A stretch of DNA of 64,000 nucleotides from Gracilaria vermiculophylla (Eukaryota > Rhodophyta > Florideophyceae > Gracilariales > Gracilariaceae). Position 1 is the first letter of the stretch, and every line of letters starts with the position of its first letter. The stretch spans positions 2,145,826-2,209,825 of the forward strand of contig JAHNZQ020003147.1 of NCBI GenBank assembly GCA_019155205.2. The letters run 5' to 3'. The notes under the pieces are model-generated. The model saw only the letters and a list, made by a program, of their open reading frames with translations. It was not told the DNA's origin and did no database searches. Position numbers and translations under genes: made by a program. Shown piece after piece: positions 19,560 to 28,983 of the stretch.

Positions 19560-20639
19560 TTACACGCTGTTGGAAGGTGAGAGAGGGGGATCTCTGCGCT
19601 CCGGGAAAACCAGTGACATCACAATACCAACGGCTAGAGTGACGGTTACGACGGATAATGAAACGGCCACCCCTAAGTCGTAGCCGAGACATCCAGCAAT
19701 CATCTTGAAGCCGATGAAAGCGAGTACGGCTGAAAGAGACTGTTTCAGAAACCGTAGGGTCCCAATAGTGTTAGACAAAACAAAAAACAAGGAACGTAAG
19801 CCCATAATGGCAAGAATGTTGCTTGTATACACCACGAAAGTATCATTTGATATGCCCAAGACGGCGGGTACGGAATCCAACGCAAAAACGACATCAGAGA
19901 GTTCTATTGCAATCAAGACGACCATAAGCGGTGTGGCCATCAAACGGGTGCCATCATGCACCAAAAACTTGTCGCCTGCATAAAACTCAGCAACAGGAAG
20001 TATGTTGCGACTATAAGCAATGATTCGATTGTCATCCAAATCAGAATCATCATCGTCTTCTAAAAGAAGTTTCACCGCAGAGTACATCAAAAGTGCGGCA
20101 AAAGCCATGGCCAGCCATTGAAACTTGTCAATGAGTACCTTGCCCGCGACAATCATAATTCCGCGCAATATCATTGCCCCTAGGATACCATAGCGCAAGA
20201 CAGTCTGTTGAGCTTCTCTGGGCACTTTGAAGTAGCGAAAGATGAGCAAAAACACGAACAAGTTGTCCACGGACAAAGAGTACTCCACAATGTACGCGGT
20301 GGTGAACTCGAACGCTCGTTGCCAGCCTTGTACAAATGCGACGGTGGCAGCAACAGTAGCCGCAAGGAGTACCCATAAAATAGTCTGCAGCACGTGCGGC
20401 GTAGGTAAAGGGAGCAGCGAAAGCGCTGAAACAGACTTAGTCTTGCTCTTCACTTGCAGGGGATCAGAGCGAGAGGTTGTCAGTGCAGCGCGCGACACGG
20501 TCTGAGCGCCATTGTCCAGGGAGGGAAGACGAGATAACATGCGGCCATGTGAGATAGAACGCGGGATGACGGGAACACTGGCGGCCGTGGGTTGGCCGAC
20601 GGGGACGGTTACATCCGGCGCTCGCGTTCGCGCCGCCAT
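19560..20639 (-). CDS. TerC-family integral membrane protein, probably thylakoid
   Basis: 359 aa from the ATG at 20637-20639; the frame runs on upstream without ATG. The N-terminal ~75 residues are rich in Arg, Ser, Thr, Ala and Pro with few acids, like a plastid transit peptide. Then come about seven hydrophobic segments with the TerC signature acids inside them: 'EYSLSVDNLFVF' and 'IELSDVVFALDSVPAV', plus 'NTFGTL'-like and 'GFKMI' motifs near the C-terminus. In Arabidopsis the plastid TerC is needed for thylakoid membrane protein insertion; bacterial homologues act in metal (Mn) handling. It is divergent to chlD with only 292 bp between starts, which fits joint light or plastid regulation. 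Confidence 0.9.
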   Translation of the reverse strand: MAARTRAPDVTVPVGQPTAASVPVIPRSISHGRMLSRLPSLDNGAQTVSRAALTTSRSDPLQVKSKTKSVSALSLLPLPTPHVLQTILWVLLAATVAATVAFVQGWQRAFEFTTAYIVEYSLSVDNLFVFLLIFRYFKVPREAQQTVLRYGILGAMILRGIMIVAGKVLIDKFQWLAMAFAALLMYSAVKLLLEDDDDSDLDDNRIIAYSRNILPVAEFYAGDKFLVHDGTRLMATPLMVVLIAIELSDVVFALDSVPAVLGISNDTFVVYTSNILAIMGLRSLFFVLSNTIGTLRFLKQSLSAVLAFIGFKMIAGCLGYDLGVAVSLSVVTVTLAVGIVMSLVFPERRDPPLSPSNSV

Positions 20640-20931
20640 CGGCACCGCCCTCAGCCGAACAGCACGTCTGCATGGCGACAAAGGTCCGCGACTGTCACGC
20701 ACTTTTGTGTCGAGCTTTTCTGTTTCCCGCTGACTGCCGAGCGGTACTGTACGAGGGGCACAACCGTGTCCAGCGCTTCCACGAGGCCACCATCGTTGCC
20801 TCCCTCTCCGCAGATCTCAATGGTGACCTCGCCCACGTAACTAACTACGCCCCCCCCTCCCACCCCACCAATGCTGCTCTCACAGCCAGGCCTATCGCCT
20901 TTCCCGTTCCTTTCCATTCAACATTCTCGAT
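20640..20931. promoter_or_regulatory. Bidirectional promoter region, TerC / chlD
   Basis: 292 bp between divergent start codons of two plastid genes. C/T-rich on the plus strand. No known cis-element was recognised with confidence. Confidence 0.45.
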
Positions 20932-23184
20932 ATGCCGACGAGAAGTCTTCTGCCCTTTTCCGCGTTTGTCCTTTCTGTTCCATTCCCCCCACGCCGCCGT
21001 CGCCGCCCAGCGAAAAGCACACACCGCACCCCAGTCTGTACCCTCTCTGCGCAAGATCCTCAGACCAATGCCTCGTTTTCCACGCCCGCACAACGCGCCG
21101 CAGCTGCAGCCGCGTTTGACGAATCCCAAAGTGCGTCCACACTTCCTAATCGTGCAGAGCAAGACTCGTCGCGTGTCTTTCCTCTCGCCGCTATCGTTGG
21201 CCAGGACTTCGTAAAATTGGCTCTTCTCTTAGCCGCCGTCAATTCGCGTATCTCTGGGATCGGTATCAGTGGAAGGCGCGGAACAGCTAAATCGGTCATG
21301 GCACGCGCCATCCACGCTTTGCTGCCTCCCATTGAGGTAGTTACCGGTAGCTATTTCAACGAGGAACCAACACCTCTACCAGACACACTGGAAACAGGTG
21401 CTGATGCCTCAGATCTGAATCGAACTGTCATACCTGCTCCATTCGTTCAGGTTCCGCTAAACGCCACTGAAGACCGCTTGATTGGCTCAGTTGATGTAGA
21501 GCAATCTGTCAAGAAGGGGGAGACCGTGTTTCAACCAGGGTTGTTAGCAAGCGCTCATCGCGGAGTGCTTTACATTGATGAGCTCAACCTGCTCGATGAC
21601 GGCTTAGCGAATATCCTCCTCGAGGTCATATCAAGCGGGATCGTGCGCATCGAACGGGAAGGCCTGTCTGTGACTCATCCGTGTCGCCCACTCGTCATTG
21701 CGACGTACAACCCAGAGGAGGGCCTTATACGCCCTCACATGCTCGATCGCCTGGCAATCAACCTTTCTGTGGACGCTGTCCCGCTTTCAATGGATCAAAG
21801 AGTTACCGCAGTCGAATCCGCAACGTCTTTCAGCAATGACCCCATGAAGTTTGTCGAGCGCGTGTTTGATGAAACCGATCAAATGTCGACCAATATCTTG
21901 CTGGCCAGAGAGTACTTGGAGGACGTGACAATAAGCCATGAACAAATAAACTACCTTGTGACAGAGGCTGTACGAGCGGCGTGTCAAGGCCATCGAGCTG
22001 AATTGTTTGCGGTAGAGGTTGCGAAAGCGGCTGCCGCTTTGGATGGAAGAGATAAAGTTTCCGCTGATGACCTCAAGACGGCAGTGCGACTTACCATTCT
22101 CCCGCGCTCACTAGTTTTGAATGACAGTCAAATGGAGCAAGAAATGGATGCCCCACCACCTCCTCCGCCCCCCCCACCCCAAAACAAAGACGAGGAGATT
22201 GATGACGACCTTCAAGAGGACCAAGACGAAACTCAAGATCAACAACAAGAAGAACAGGTAGAAGAAGCCCCTGAGCTTCCAGAAGAGTTCATGTTTGATC
22301 CAGAAGGAGTGGTCATGGATCCTGAACTTCTTGAATTCAGCAAGTCGCAAAAACAAGGGAAAGCGGGGGGAAGAGGTCTTGTGTTTTCCCAAGACCGTGG
22401 GCGATACATCAAGGCTATGCTACCGCGTGGAGGAACTCAACGTCTTGCTATTGATGCGACATTACGGGCTTCTGCTCCTTTCCAAAAATCGAGACGCGCC
22501 AGAGCAAGAACTGGAAGTATGCGCAAGGTGTTTGTTGAAGAGCCTGATATGCGCATAAAGCGACTTGCAAGAAAAGCTGGTGCTCTCGTTATCTTTTTGG
22601 TGGATGCTAGTGGGTCGATGGCTTTGAATAGAATGAATGCTGCAAAGGGTGCCGCCATTAGATTACTGACCGAGGCATATCAAACTAGGGACAAAGTGTC
22701 TCTAATTCCTTTTCAGGGGAATCGTGCCGATGTTGTATTGCCTCCAACAAAAAGTGTTACTATGGCAAAGAAACGGTTGGAAACAATGCCGTGTGGTGGG
22801 GGCTCGCCATTAGCTCATGGAATAATGCAAGCAGTTCGAGTGGGAGTCAACGCCCAGAAGAGCGGAGACATCGGAAAAGTTATCATTGTTTGCATTTCTG
22901 ACGGTCGAGCCAATGTTCCATTGGCGATCAGCGAAGGGGAAGAAATGGAAGAAAAAATGAGCAAAGCTGATCTCAAGCAGGAAACATTGAACATTGCGAA
23001 GCAAATTGCCGCTATTCCAGGAATCGAACTTTTGTGTATTGATACAGAGAACAAGTTTGTGAGCACAGGGGTCGCGAAAGAAATCGCCAAAAATGCGGGT
23101 GGCTCTTATCATTCTTTGCCTAAAGCCACCGATGCGGCGGTGGCAGGTGTGGCCAGTTCGGCTATTGAAGCAATGAAGGGGTAG
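20932..23184 (+). CDS. chlD: Magnesium chelatase subunit D, plastid-targeted
   Basis: 750 aa. Residues 1-45 form an Arg/Ser-rich transit peptide. An AAA+ domain follows with '[17 protein letters not shown]' (Walker A region from about residue 112) and '[13 protein letters not shown]' (Walker B region). A linker starting near residue 407 has a run of nine prolines and then a long acidic Gln/Glu/Asp stretch. The C-terminal integrin I (vWA) domain has the metal-ion site '[11 protein letters not shown]' (Asp558) and '[10 protein letters not shown]'. This is the full plan of ChlD, which with ChlI and ChlH inserts Mg2+ into protoporphyrin IX, the first committed step of chlorophyll synthesis. Length and motifs are complete and no intron is present. 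Confidence 0.97.
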   Translation: MPTRSLLPFSAFVLSVPFPPRRRRRPAKSTHRTPVCTLSAQDPQTNASFSTPAQRAAAAAAFDESQSASTLPNRAEQDSSRVFPLAAIVGQDFVKLALLLAAVNSRISGIGISGRRGTAKSVMARAIHALLPPIEVVTGSYFNEEPTPLPDTLETGADASDLNRTVIPAPFVQVPLNATEDRLIGSVDVEQSVKKGETVFQPGLLASAHRGVLYIDELNLLDDGLANILLEVISSGIVRIEREGLSVTHPCRPLVIATYNPEEGLIRPHMLDRLAINLSVDAVPLSMDQRVTAVESATSFSNDPMKFVERVFDETDQMSTNILLAREYLEDVTISHEQINYLVTEAVRAACQGHRAELFAVEVAKAAAALDGRDKVSADDLKTAVRLTILPRSLVLNDSQMEQEMDAPPPPPPPPPQNKDEEIDDDLQEDQDETQDQQQEEQVEEAPELPEEFMFDPEGVVMDPELLEFSKSQKQGKAGGRGLVFSQDRGRYIKAMLPRGGTQRLAIDATLRASAPFQKSRRARARTGSMRKVFVEEPDMRIKRLARKAGALVIFLVDASGSMALNRMNAAKGAAIRLLTEAYQTRDKVSLIPFQGNRADVVLPPTKSVTMAKKRLETMPCGGGSPLAHGIMQAVRVGVNAQKSGDIGKVIIVCISDGRANVPLAISEGEEMEEKMSKADLKQETLNIAKQIAAIPGIELLCIDTENKFVSTGVAKEIAKNAGGSYHSLPKATDAAVAGVASSAIEAMKG

Positions 23185-24177
23185 GAACCCTTTCCTGAGT
23201 TCTCCTCTTCATATAACAGAACTGGCTGCACTCCCTAACATAACTACGGCTCCTTCGGCAACAACAGTGGCACCTTTCATCGAGATGTTTTCATGGCTTG
23301 AGTTTTAGATTTGTACCCGGAAGTAGTGTTTGGGATACCAGACTTCGTAGGCCCATCTTTTCCGGCATTGCCCATGTATTTCATTAGCAGTGATACCTTT
23401 GCAATTGTGCTGAACTTCGGTCTGCTTCACAGCATTCAGTCAGCAAGAAGTTACTGTTTTTATGACAATCTTCTATGCAGGGTACTTCCTAACTGTCGGT
23501 AGAATGCAATATTTCCTGCAGGTACGATTGGATGTAACGGCTATCATGGGCGTTAAAGGTATCATCGCAAGTTGTCCAGCCGGGCCCCAGTAATCAAGAT
23601 GTATTGGTGGGTCACATTTTTGAAATCTCTGGTCTTCCAATTCCTCTCGTAGAGCAAAGAACGAAGTGGAGAGTTTCAGATTCTTTCTGACACCTAGATT
23701 CAAACTTCTCCGGGATTTCAGAAAACTCGGCGCTCATGAAAATCATTTGGAGTGTTAAAAACTTGAACGTTCATTTTTTGACGATATGCTTTGGGCCATG
23801 CTTCTGTAACTAGCTTTGATATGTATTTCTCTGTGGTGTAGAAGATCAGAGTGGTTCTGGCCCTTTGCGGTGTCCACATAAGGTAAGTAGGACTGTAGTT
23901 CTGTGAGCGGGACACGTCGATACACAGTACCGAGAACGGTGATTTCACCTATTTTATCATACTCCCGGGAAATTGAAGCCCCGTGTCCTGTGCATCTTCG
24001 GTACTCTTCGCATATTAAAACAAAGCCCTGTTTTTTGTGTGAAGTAAATTAGTGAAACGTACCTATCGTTCAAACTGTTCGCGTCCCTTCAAAAACAGGA
24101 AAAGGTCGTAGAACCATTGGAGAATTTCATTCCAAGAGGCTCCAATCTTTCTTCCTGCAGTCGATCAGGATTTGAGT
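23185..24177. other. Intergenic tract without a clear gene
   Basis: About 1 kb after chlD. Two adjacent minus-strand frames (23473-23703 and 23718-23948, 76 codons each) show no family I know. Could hold a decayed insert. Confidence 0.35.
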
Positions 24178-24555
24178 ATGCTCAATATGACGAGCCAAGA
24201 TTCTCCTGCCATCAATCCATTGAACGATAATTTAATCCAAACACATCAACTTTCGGAAGATGTTGCGAGACCCCTCCCAAAAAGGGTCGTTTCGTTCTCT
24301 CCAATAATTTCGACACCCATCGACGATTTTCACGAAGAGGAAACTAAGGAGATTGTTCAGAAGCGGGAAAAGGAGAGCGTTGAGGTTGATCCGTCACCTG
24401 CAGCACAAAAGGAGCAAGTACCCACTACTCCCGTTACACCATCAACACCCGATTCCTCTCAGAGAATTAGGAAGAAGCTTCCTCGAGCACCGACACCGCA
24501 TCCTAAGGACTTCCCAAGGCTTCTATTAGAGGGAGAAAAACGTCAATCTCGATAA
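24178..24555 (+). CDS. Small hypothetical protein with a PP1-docking-like motif
   Basis: 125 aa from the first ATG; the frame opens six bases earlier. It is hydrophilic and low complexity: Pro, Ser, Thr and Glu rich. It contains 'LPKRVVSFSPIIS' near residue 37; K-R-V-V-S-F fits the RVxF docking motif for protein phosphatase 1, and the following S-P/T-P sites ('TTPVTPSTP') look like kinase targets. No folded domain is visible. A disordered regulatory subunit is possible. Codon content is like neighbouring genes, but nothing proves that it is expressed. It could also be one exon of a larger gene. Confidence 0.4.
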   Translation: MLNMTSQDSPAINPLNDNLIQTHQLSEDVARPLPKRVVSFSPIISTPIDDFHEEETKEIVQKREKESVEVDPSPAAQKEQVPTTPVTPSTPDSSQRIRKKLPRAPTPHPKDFPRLLLEGEKRQSR

Positions 24556-24564
24556 CTATGCCCA

Positions 24565-25231
24565 TCATTTATGGTACTTGCTGTTCTTGCGAATTTCCGT
24601 CGCTCGGTACAGCTGCTCGTAGACGAAGAGGCGGACCTACATTTGGCGTCACATTTAGTGGGATCGTTAGGTTTGTGTAAAGTATTGGTCGGTTGTTTGC
24701 TTTGGCTTCTTGTTTCCTTACCATCTTGTGAGTGAAAGTCAGGGAACTCAAACTGACTTTTCTAATCCGGGGGTGCGCTATTGCCAAAAGTTCTGGAGGT
24801 AGCCCGTCTGCATCCCCTATGACAATGGAAAGCCGACTTCCTCCTTGTTCCAAAGCTGCAAACACAATTTCTGAAAAGTGTTTGCTGTTACGGGGCATAT
24901 CACCATTTTCGTCCATAAGCATAACAGATTCACGAGGGCAAAGGTCATGTACTAGCTTTACAGCTGCTTCATGCTTTACTGCCTTTTCGTGAACAGTTAT
25001 TACTCTAGACATTCTTTTGGCATACTCTGAAGCTAAGCAGTCATACATTGCATCCTTGCTGTTCTTCTTCCCAATTGTTATGATGTTAACTTTGAGCTTG
25101 GAGCGAATTGAAACACACGTTGTATGTCCATAGCACATAGGTTTTTGTCTTGCACAACTAATTCGGTTGCCTAGAAAGGATCCATGTATTCTTGGGAAAT
25201 TGGCTAGAACGGGAGAACGTAAATGTAACAT
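24565..25231 (-). CDS. rlmH: RlmH-type 23S rRNA pseudouridine-N3 methyltransferase (two exons)
   Basis: Exons 25231-24722 and 24636-24565, with an intron of 85 nt. Spliced length is 193 aa. The first ~45 residues look like an organelle leader. SPOUT motifs follow: 'VNIITIGKKN', 'VMLMDENGD', 'LSIVIGDADGLPP' and 'SLSSLTFTHKM'. Only after splicing does the family C-terminus appear: 'VRLFVYEQLYRATEIRKNSK' then YHK and stop. In bacteria RlmH methylates pseudouridine 1915 of 23S rRNA; here plastid (or mitochondrial) ribosomes are the likely target. Without the intron the frame runs into an unrelated tail that stops at 24569, so an automatic single-exon call would misplace the end. Confidence 0.9.
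24637..24721 (-). other. Intron separating the last 24 codons of rlmH
   Basis: GTAAGG...TAG, 85 nt. Splicing in phase 0 restores the conserved RlmH C-terminus. Confidence 0.87.
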
Positions 25232-26142
25232 TTTGCTAGAGGATTTAGGTCAGCAGAAGGAAGCTGGGCCGCTCTTTACCGGCGGTCTAACTTTTACAAT
25301 TAACTGATTTTCAGGCATATTGGAAAGACAGAGACCAACCGTGGGATGGGTCAAAAATCTGGTGTGCATCTTTCAATAAGTAGTCCCAAGGATTGCAGTC
25401 GCCGTGTAGAACATGCCCGCGCTGGTTGACTACGAAATTCAAAGCTACAGCTTGCCTCGCGGGACGCTCCATAGTGTTGAAAATGAGCGACGGTGACTTG
25501 GCAATTCGCAGTTCTGCTCCCCAGGAGCTGTGCTCGCATCTTACGTGTAGGTTCCCGAAATATTGACCTTGAATCATGGGCGTCCTCAACGATTGTCTAA
25601 TAGACACTTGTCCACACGCCCGGAGCTCTAGCCCCATATGATGCCAGTGTTTAGGAAATATTCTGGATAAAATTTTGTTAACTTCAAAAAATATCTTAAT
25701 GGTGTCAATAATGCAAAAATTACAGCGAGAAATACTCAAAAGTGTTCATTAATTACAAAAACGAGAATACTTTAAACACAAGTGTGAAGGCCTTCTGTAG
25801 TTGATTGAACAAGAATCATTGGTAATATATTGAAAGAAGCATCTTATTTGTTCTAGCTACATGAAACAGAAGAAGAGTTTGATGAACTGAATATCTTGGT
25901 TGATGCCGATCAAGAAGAAAGTGGATACCACCTAGTAAACAAGTGCTGAATTACTCTTGTCATTTTTTGCAGTTCAAGAGCTCCGGCAATATTGGCCTCA
26001 TACTTTATGAGACCAATTTTGGCCTTATGTGAGGCCAAGTTTTCCGTTCCGGTGCAGCTTTCTACTGTGGAACTGGGTAGGCGCAAACCCGTGCTTCAGG
26101 ACCTGAGTACCTGAGGTCTGGCTTTCATGCCTGTCAGACGGC
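25232..26142. other. Intergenic tract, nothing recognised
   Basis: 911 bp. A minus-strand frame of 142 codons (25311-25739) has no family motif, and its composition is not clearly coding. No repeat or RNA gene seen. Confidence 0.4.
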
Positions 26143-26841
26143 ATGGGCCTTACAAAACTGACTATAAATTCGCCGCTATCAAGCGGCGAGAACCTGAGGG
26201 CATTTGACATCACTGTTCTTTTTCGAAAATCTTGCCCACCTGCTGCCCTCGAACATTTCCCCGATAGCTGCTGGGCGATTAGGATGGAAAGCGGAGGACC
26301 CGTGCCGCCGGAGTGGGTGGGTTCCATCTCGGAGGTTTTGATCGGATCAGCAGACATTGCAAAACGAGTCTCCCAACTCGGCAAAACACTATCCTCCAGG
26401 TATGAAGGATTGAATCCTCTCTTGATGGTGGTTCTTAAAGGTTCTTACATGTTTGCCTCAGATTTATCTCGTTCTATGAGCATACCTCATGAACTAGAAT
26501 TTATTCGTGCAAGCAGCTACAGCGGTACAGAGAGCAGCGGGAACGTTTGCATAAACGGCATGAAAGACACAGCACTCAAAGGCAGACACGTGATTATAAT
26601 TGAAGACATTGTCGACACTGGACTTACTCTATGTCGCCTGTACGCGCACTTTGAAGGAGCAGGTGCGGCTACGATAAGGACTTGTTCTTTCTTGAAAAAG
26701 GAGACGTTGCGACGGAAGGCAGACATTCCAGAAATTGATTTCGTGGCGTTCCACATCCCGGACAAGTTTGTAATTGGATATGGCCTGGATTACGAACAGC
26801 AATATCGCCATTTACCTTTTGTGGGCGTGTATAAACAGTAG
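26143..26841 (+). CDS. Hypoxanthine(-guanine) phosphoribosyltransferase
   Basis: 232 aa. The PRPP-binding loop is 'VIIIEDIVDTGLTL' (about residues 149-162) and a 'VLKGSYMFASDLSRS' segment lies upstream, both typical of HPRTs; 'KFVIGYGLDYEQQYRHLPFV' is the family C-terminal stretch that holds the purine. The enzyme salvages hypoxanthine and guanine to IMP and GMP. The first Met (26143) gives an N-terminal extension of about 47 residues; a second Met at 26284 ('MESGGPVPPEWVG') gives a length nearer to bacterial HPRT and is an alternative start. No intron. Confidence 0.93.
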   Translation: MGLTKLTINSPLSSGENLRAFDITVLFRKSCPPAALEHFPDSCWAIRMESGGPVPPEWVGSISEVLIGSADIAKRVSQLGKTLSSRYEGLNPLLMVVLKGSYMFASDLSRSMSIPHELEFIRASSYSGTESSGNVCINGMKDTALKGRHVIIIEDIVDTGLTLCRLYAHFEGAGAATIRTCSFLKKETLRRKADIPEIDFVAFHIPDKFVIGYGLDYEQQYRHLPFVGVYKQ

Positions 26842-27240
26842 AAACGCACTTGGATGCAGAGAACTTCCGTTCTGGTGTGCTATTCAACGGCTTGTAATCG
26901 TAACAATCTGGAGGACCCAGAAAAAAAAGAAACCACAAACAGAAAATAGCCAAATAGCAGTGGTCTAAAACGGACGTTGTGAGTTTGCGAAAGCTACAAA
27001 CGCTGAAATACCGAGGCAGTTCTCAAAAGGAAGACTTTGAAAAACAACAAAACAACACATTTGCTCTTGTACAGTTAAAAAAAGGCCGGTGACAGAGCAG
27101 GACACAGCTCTTGACGAAAGAGTCCGTATTGAACAACACATTCACGGAAGTCAACATTAAAAGGCGCGATTTTTGTTCTTTGAAGACAACCAGAAATGGT
27201 ATATCAAAGGCCCAAACGAAAACAGAGAAGATGTAAAGTT
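26842..27240. other. Convergent 3' intergenic region, HPRT / Tic22
   Basis: 399 bp between two stop codons. A-rich; no gene recognised. Confidence 0.45.
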
Positions 27241-28242
27241 TCACTTGTTTTGTTGAGCACTGACAGGATTCTGGTGCATTCTTGCCTGACCAGTAGGGCC
27301 CGCCTGTTCCTTCGAAACATACTCAACAGAGGCTCGAGGCGCGAAAAAACCCAACTTTTTCAACTCTGGTTGTTCATCGTTCTCCATCTGTTGGATGATG
27401 TACAACAAATTCCCTACCGCCACCGGAGCATTGTTCGGTAACTCCTTGTTTGTCTCCCTCAACTTTGCCCATGAGGCGTCCAAATCTTCCTTCGTCAGAA
27501 ACAGGGGAACAATATTTTCATTACCCTTTCTCAGGGTGAGTCCTTTTGCCACAAACACCGGGACCCCTTGGACAGAAGACGACAGTCTCATTTTTCTTTG
27601 CAGACCCTCCGCAGCCTTGACCTGCTTCGAATCTGGGTAAAATCGAAAGACCATGGTCATCTCTTCTCCACCAGAACCCCGAATACCAGAGGGTGTGGGT
27701 TTTGCTTTAACCATCTCATAAGCCTTATCCAAACCCATGATGTAGACGCGCGCATCCGACGCACCCGGATTTTTTTTCATGTCCTTCAACATATTCAAGG
27801 CGTCAAGATGAGAAAAGAATATGAGACCAATTTGGCTGCCGGAACCGTCCATCTTGGCAAGGTAGGGCTGACCTGATGCATTAGTGACAGCAAAGACTGG
27901 AACTTGAGACAGCTTTTCGGACACAGTTTTTTTGGAGAACTTGGCGGCGGCGAGAACAGGTTGAACGAGAGTTACGGTCGCAGGGGTGGGTGTTTCTGGA
28001 GATTGAACAGCTGATTGGAGGATGGGAGATACAATAGTTGCCAAGGCAGCAGCGGAGGTGGAAACTGCCAACGACCGCCATGGGAGGGAGTTGGGACTTG
28101 AATATTTCGGGGACGCAGAGTTTTGCGCAGAGGTGCTCATACGAGGAGATTTTGAAACGGGAGTTACACGACGGGGGCTGATGAGGGTAAAGCGAGAGCG
28201 AGACGGTCCCGGGAGATGAGCTGGGGGGGACGTGAACGCCAT
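27241..28242 (-). CDS. Tic22-like chloroplast import protein
   Basis: 333 aa from the ATG at 28240-28242. The frame is open further upstream but without an ATG. The N-terminus is a Ser/Pro/Arg-rich transit peptide of about 60 residues, followed by an Ala-rich hydrophobic stretch ('AVSTSAAALATIVSPI') that may be a second sorting signal. The Tic22 domain shows 'KLSQVPVFAVTNASGQPYL', 'GLIFFSHLDALNMLKDMKK', 'ARVYIMGLDKAYEM', 'GVPVFVAKGLTLRKG' and 'VPLFLTKEDLDASWA'. Tic22 works in the intermembrane space of the plastid envelope as a chaperone for preproteins between Toc and Tic. Complete and intronless. Confidence 0.93.
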   Translation of the reverse strand: MAFTSPPAHLPGPSRSRFTLISPRRVTPVSKSPRMSTSAQNSASPKYSSPNSLPWRSLAVSTSAAALATIVSPILQSAVQSPETPTPATVTLVQPVLAAAKFSKKTVSEKLSQVPVFAVTNASGQPYLAKMDGSGSQIGLIFFSHLDALNMLKDMKKNPGASDARVYIMGLDKAYEMVKAKPTPSGIRGSGGEEMTMVFRFYPDSKQVKAAEGLQRKMRLSSSVQGVPVFVAKGLTLRKGNENIVPLFLTKEDLDASWAKLRETNKELPNNAPVAVGNLLYIIQQMENDEQPELKKLGFFAPRASVEYVSKEQAGPTGQARMHQNPVSAQQNK

Positions 28243-28983
28243 ATGGGGCGGTAGATGGCGATTAGAGAAACGCGATGAAGGCGGGGAGGCGAGGAAATGA
28301 CAACTGAACGTGAGAGATGGGGGATCAGGGCGGATCGGGCGGGGAAAAGATGCGGAGATTGCGAGTCTGACGAGGGTTGTGTGAGGAGCGCTGGGCGTTT
28401 GGATCTGCAACCGATCAGCGGCAGCGTCGGAGCGGGAGCGCAGGGCGCAGCTGTCGCCATGTCATTTCTCTCTGACACGTGGGCCGCCATGTTTAGATGG
28501 CCTCGGCTTCAGGCGTCTGCGTGCGTGTCTGCACGCGCGCGCGCTCCTGCCCGCGCACGTGCGCCACCTGCGGAGCGTCGACGCCACGCGCGCACACGGA
28601 AGACAGCAAACAGCTGAGAAGCGGCGTGGAGCGCCATGCCCGTCACGCGCGCGCGTGACACGTCGTCGCCTCCGCTCAAGCGCTCGCCTGGCCGCGCACG
28701 CGTCGCGCACACGTCGCGCCGATCTTAGCTCTCTCCACCACCCCAGCTCACCGTTTGGCCTGCAAGCAACGCTCGCCACTCCCATCCCCTCGGACCCTTT
28801 TTGGGCTCTTCAGTCCGTCTGGTTACTTGACACAAGTGCTGTACCACTCGCTCTCTTTTTTCCATTCTACCTTTTTTCTTTATATATATATATGTATGTA
28901 TCTATGTTTTTCCTCATACGCAAGTCTACATCCCCTACACGTAGCTTCCATGTGAAATTATCCCAGCGTAATACACCATTCCA
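28243..28983. promoter_or_regulatory. GC-rich upstream region of Tic22 and 3' flank of the repeat protein
   Basis: 741 bp, very GC-rich at 28500-28720 with many CGCG runs. It contains ACACGTGG with a CACGTG core at 28476-28481 and a TA/TGTA microsatellite at about 28881-28906. No convincing gene. Confidence 0.4.
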
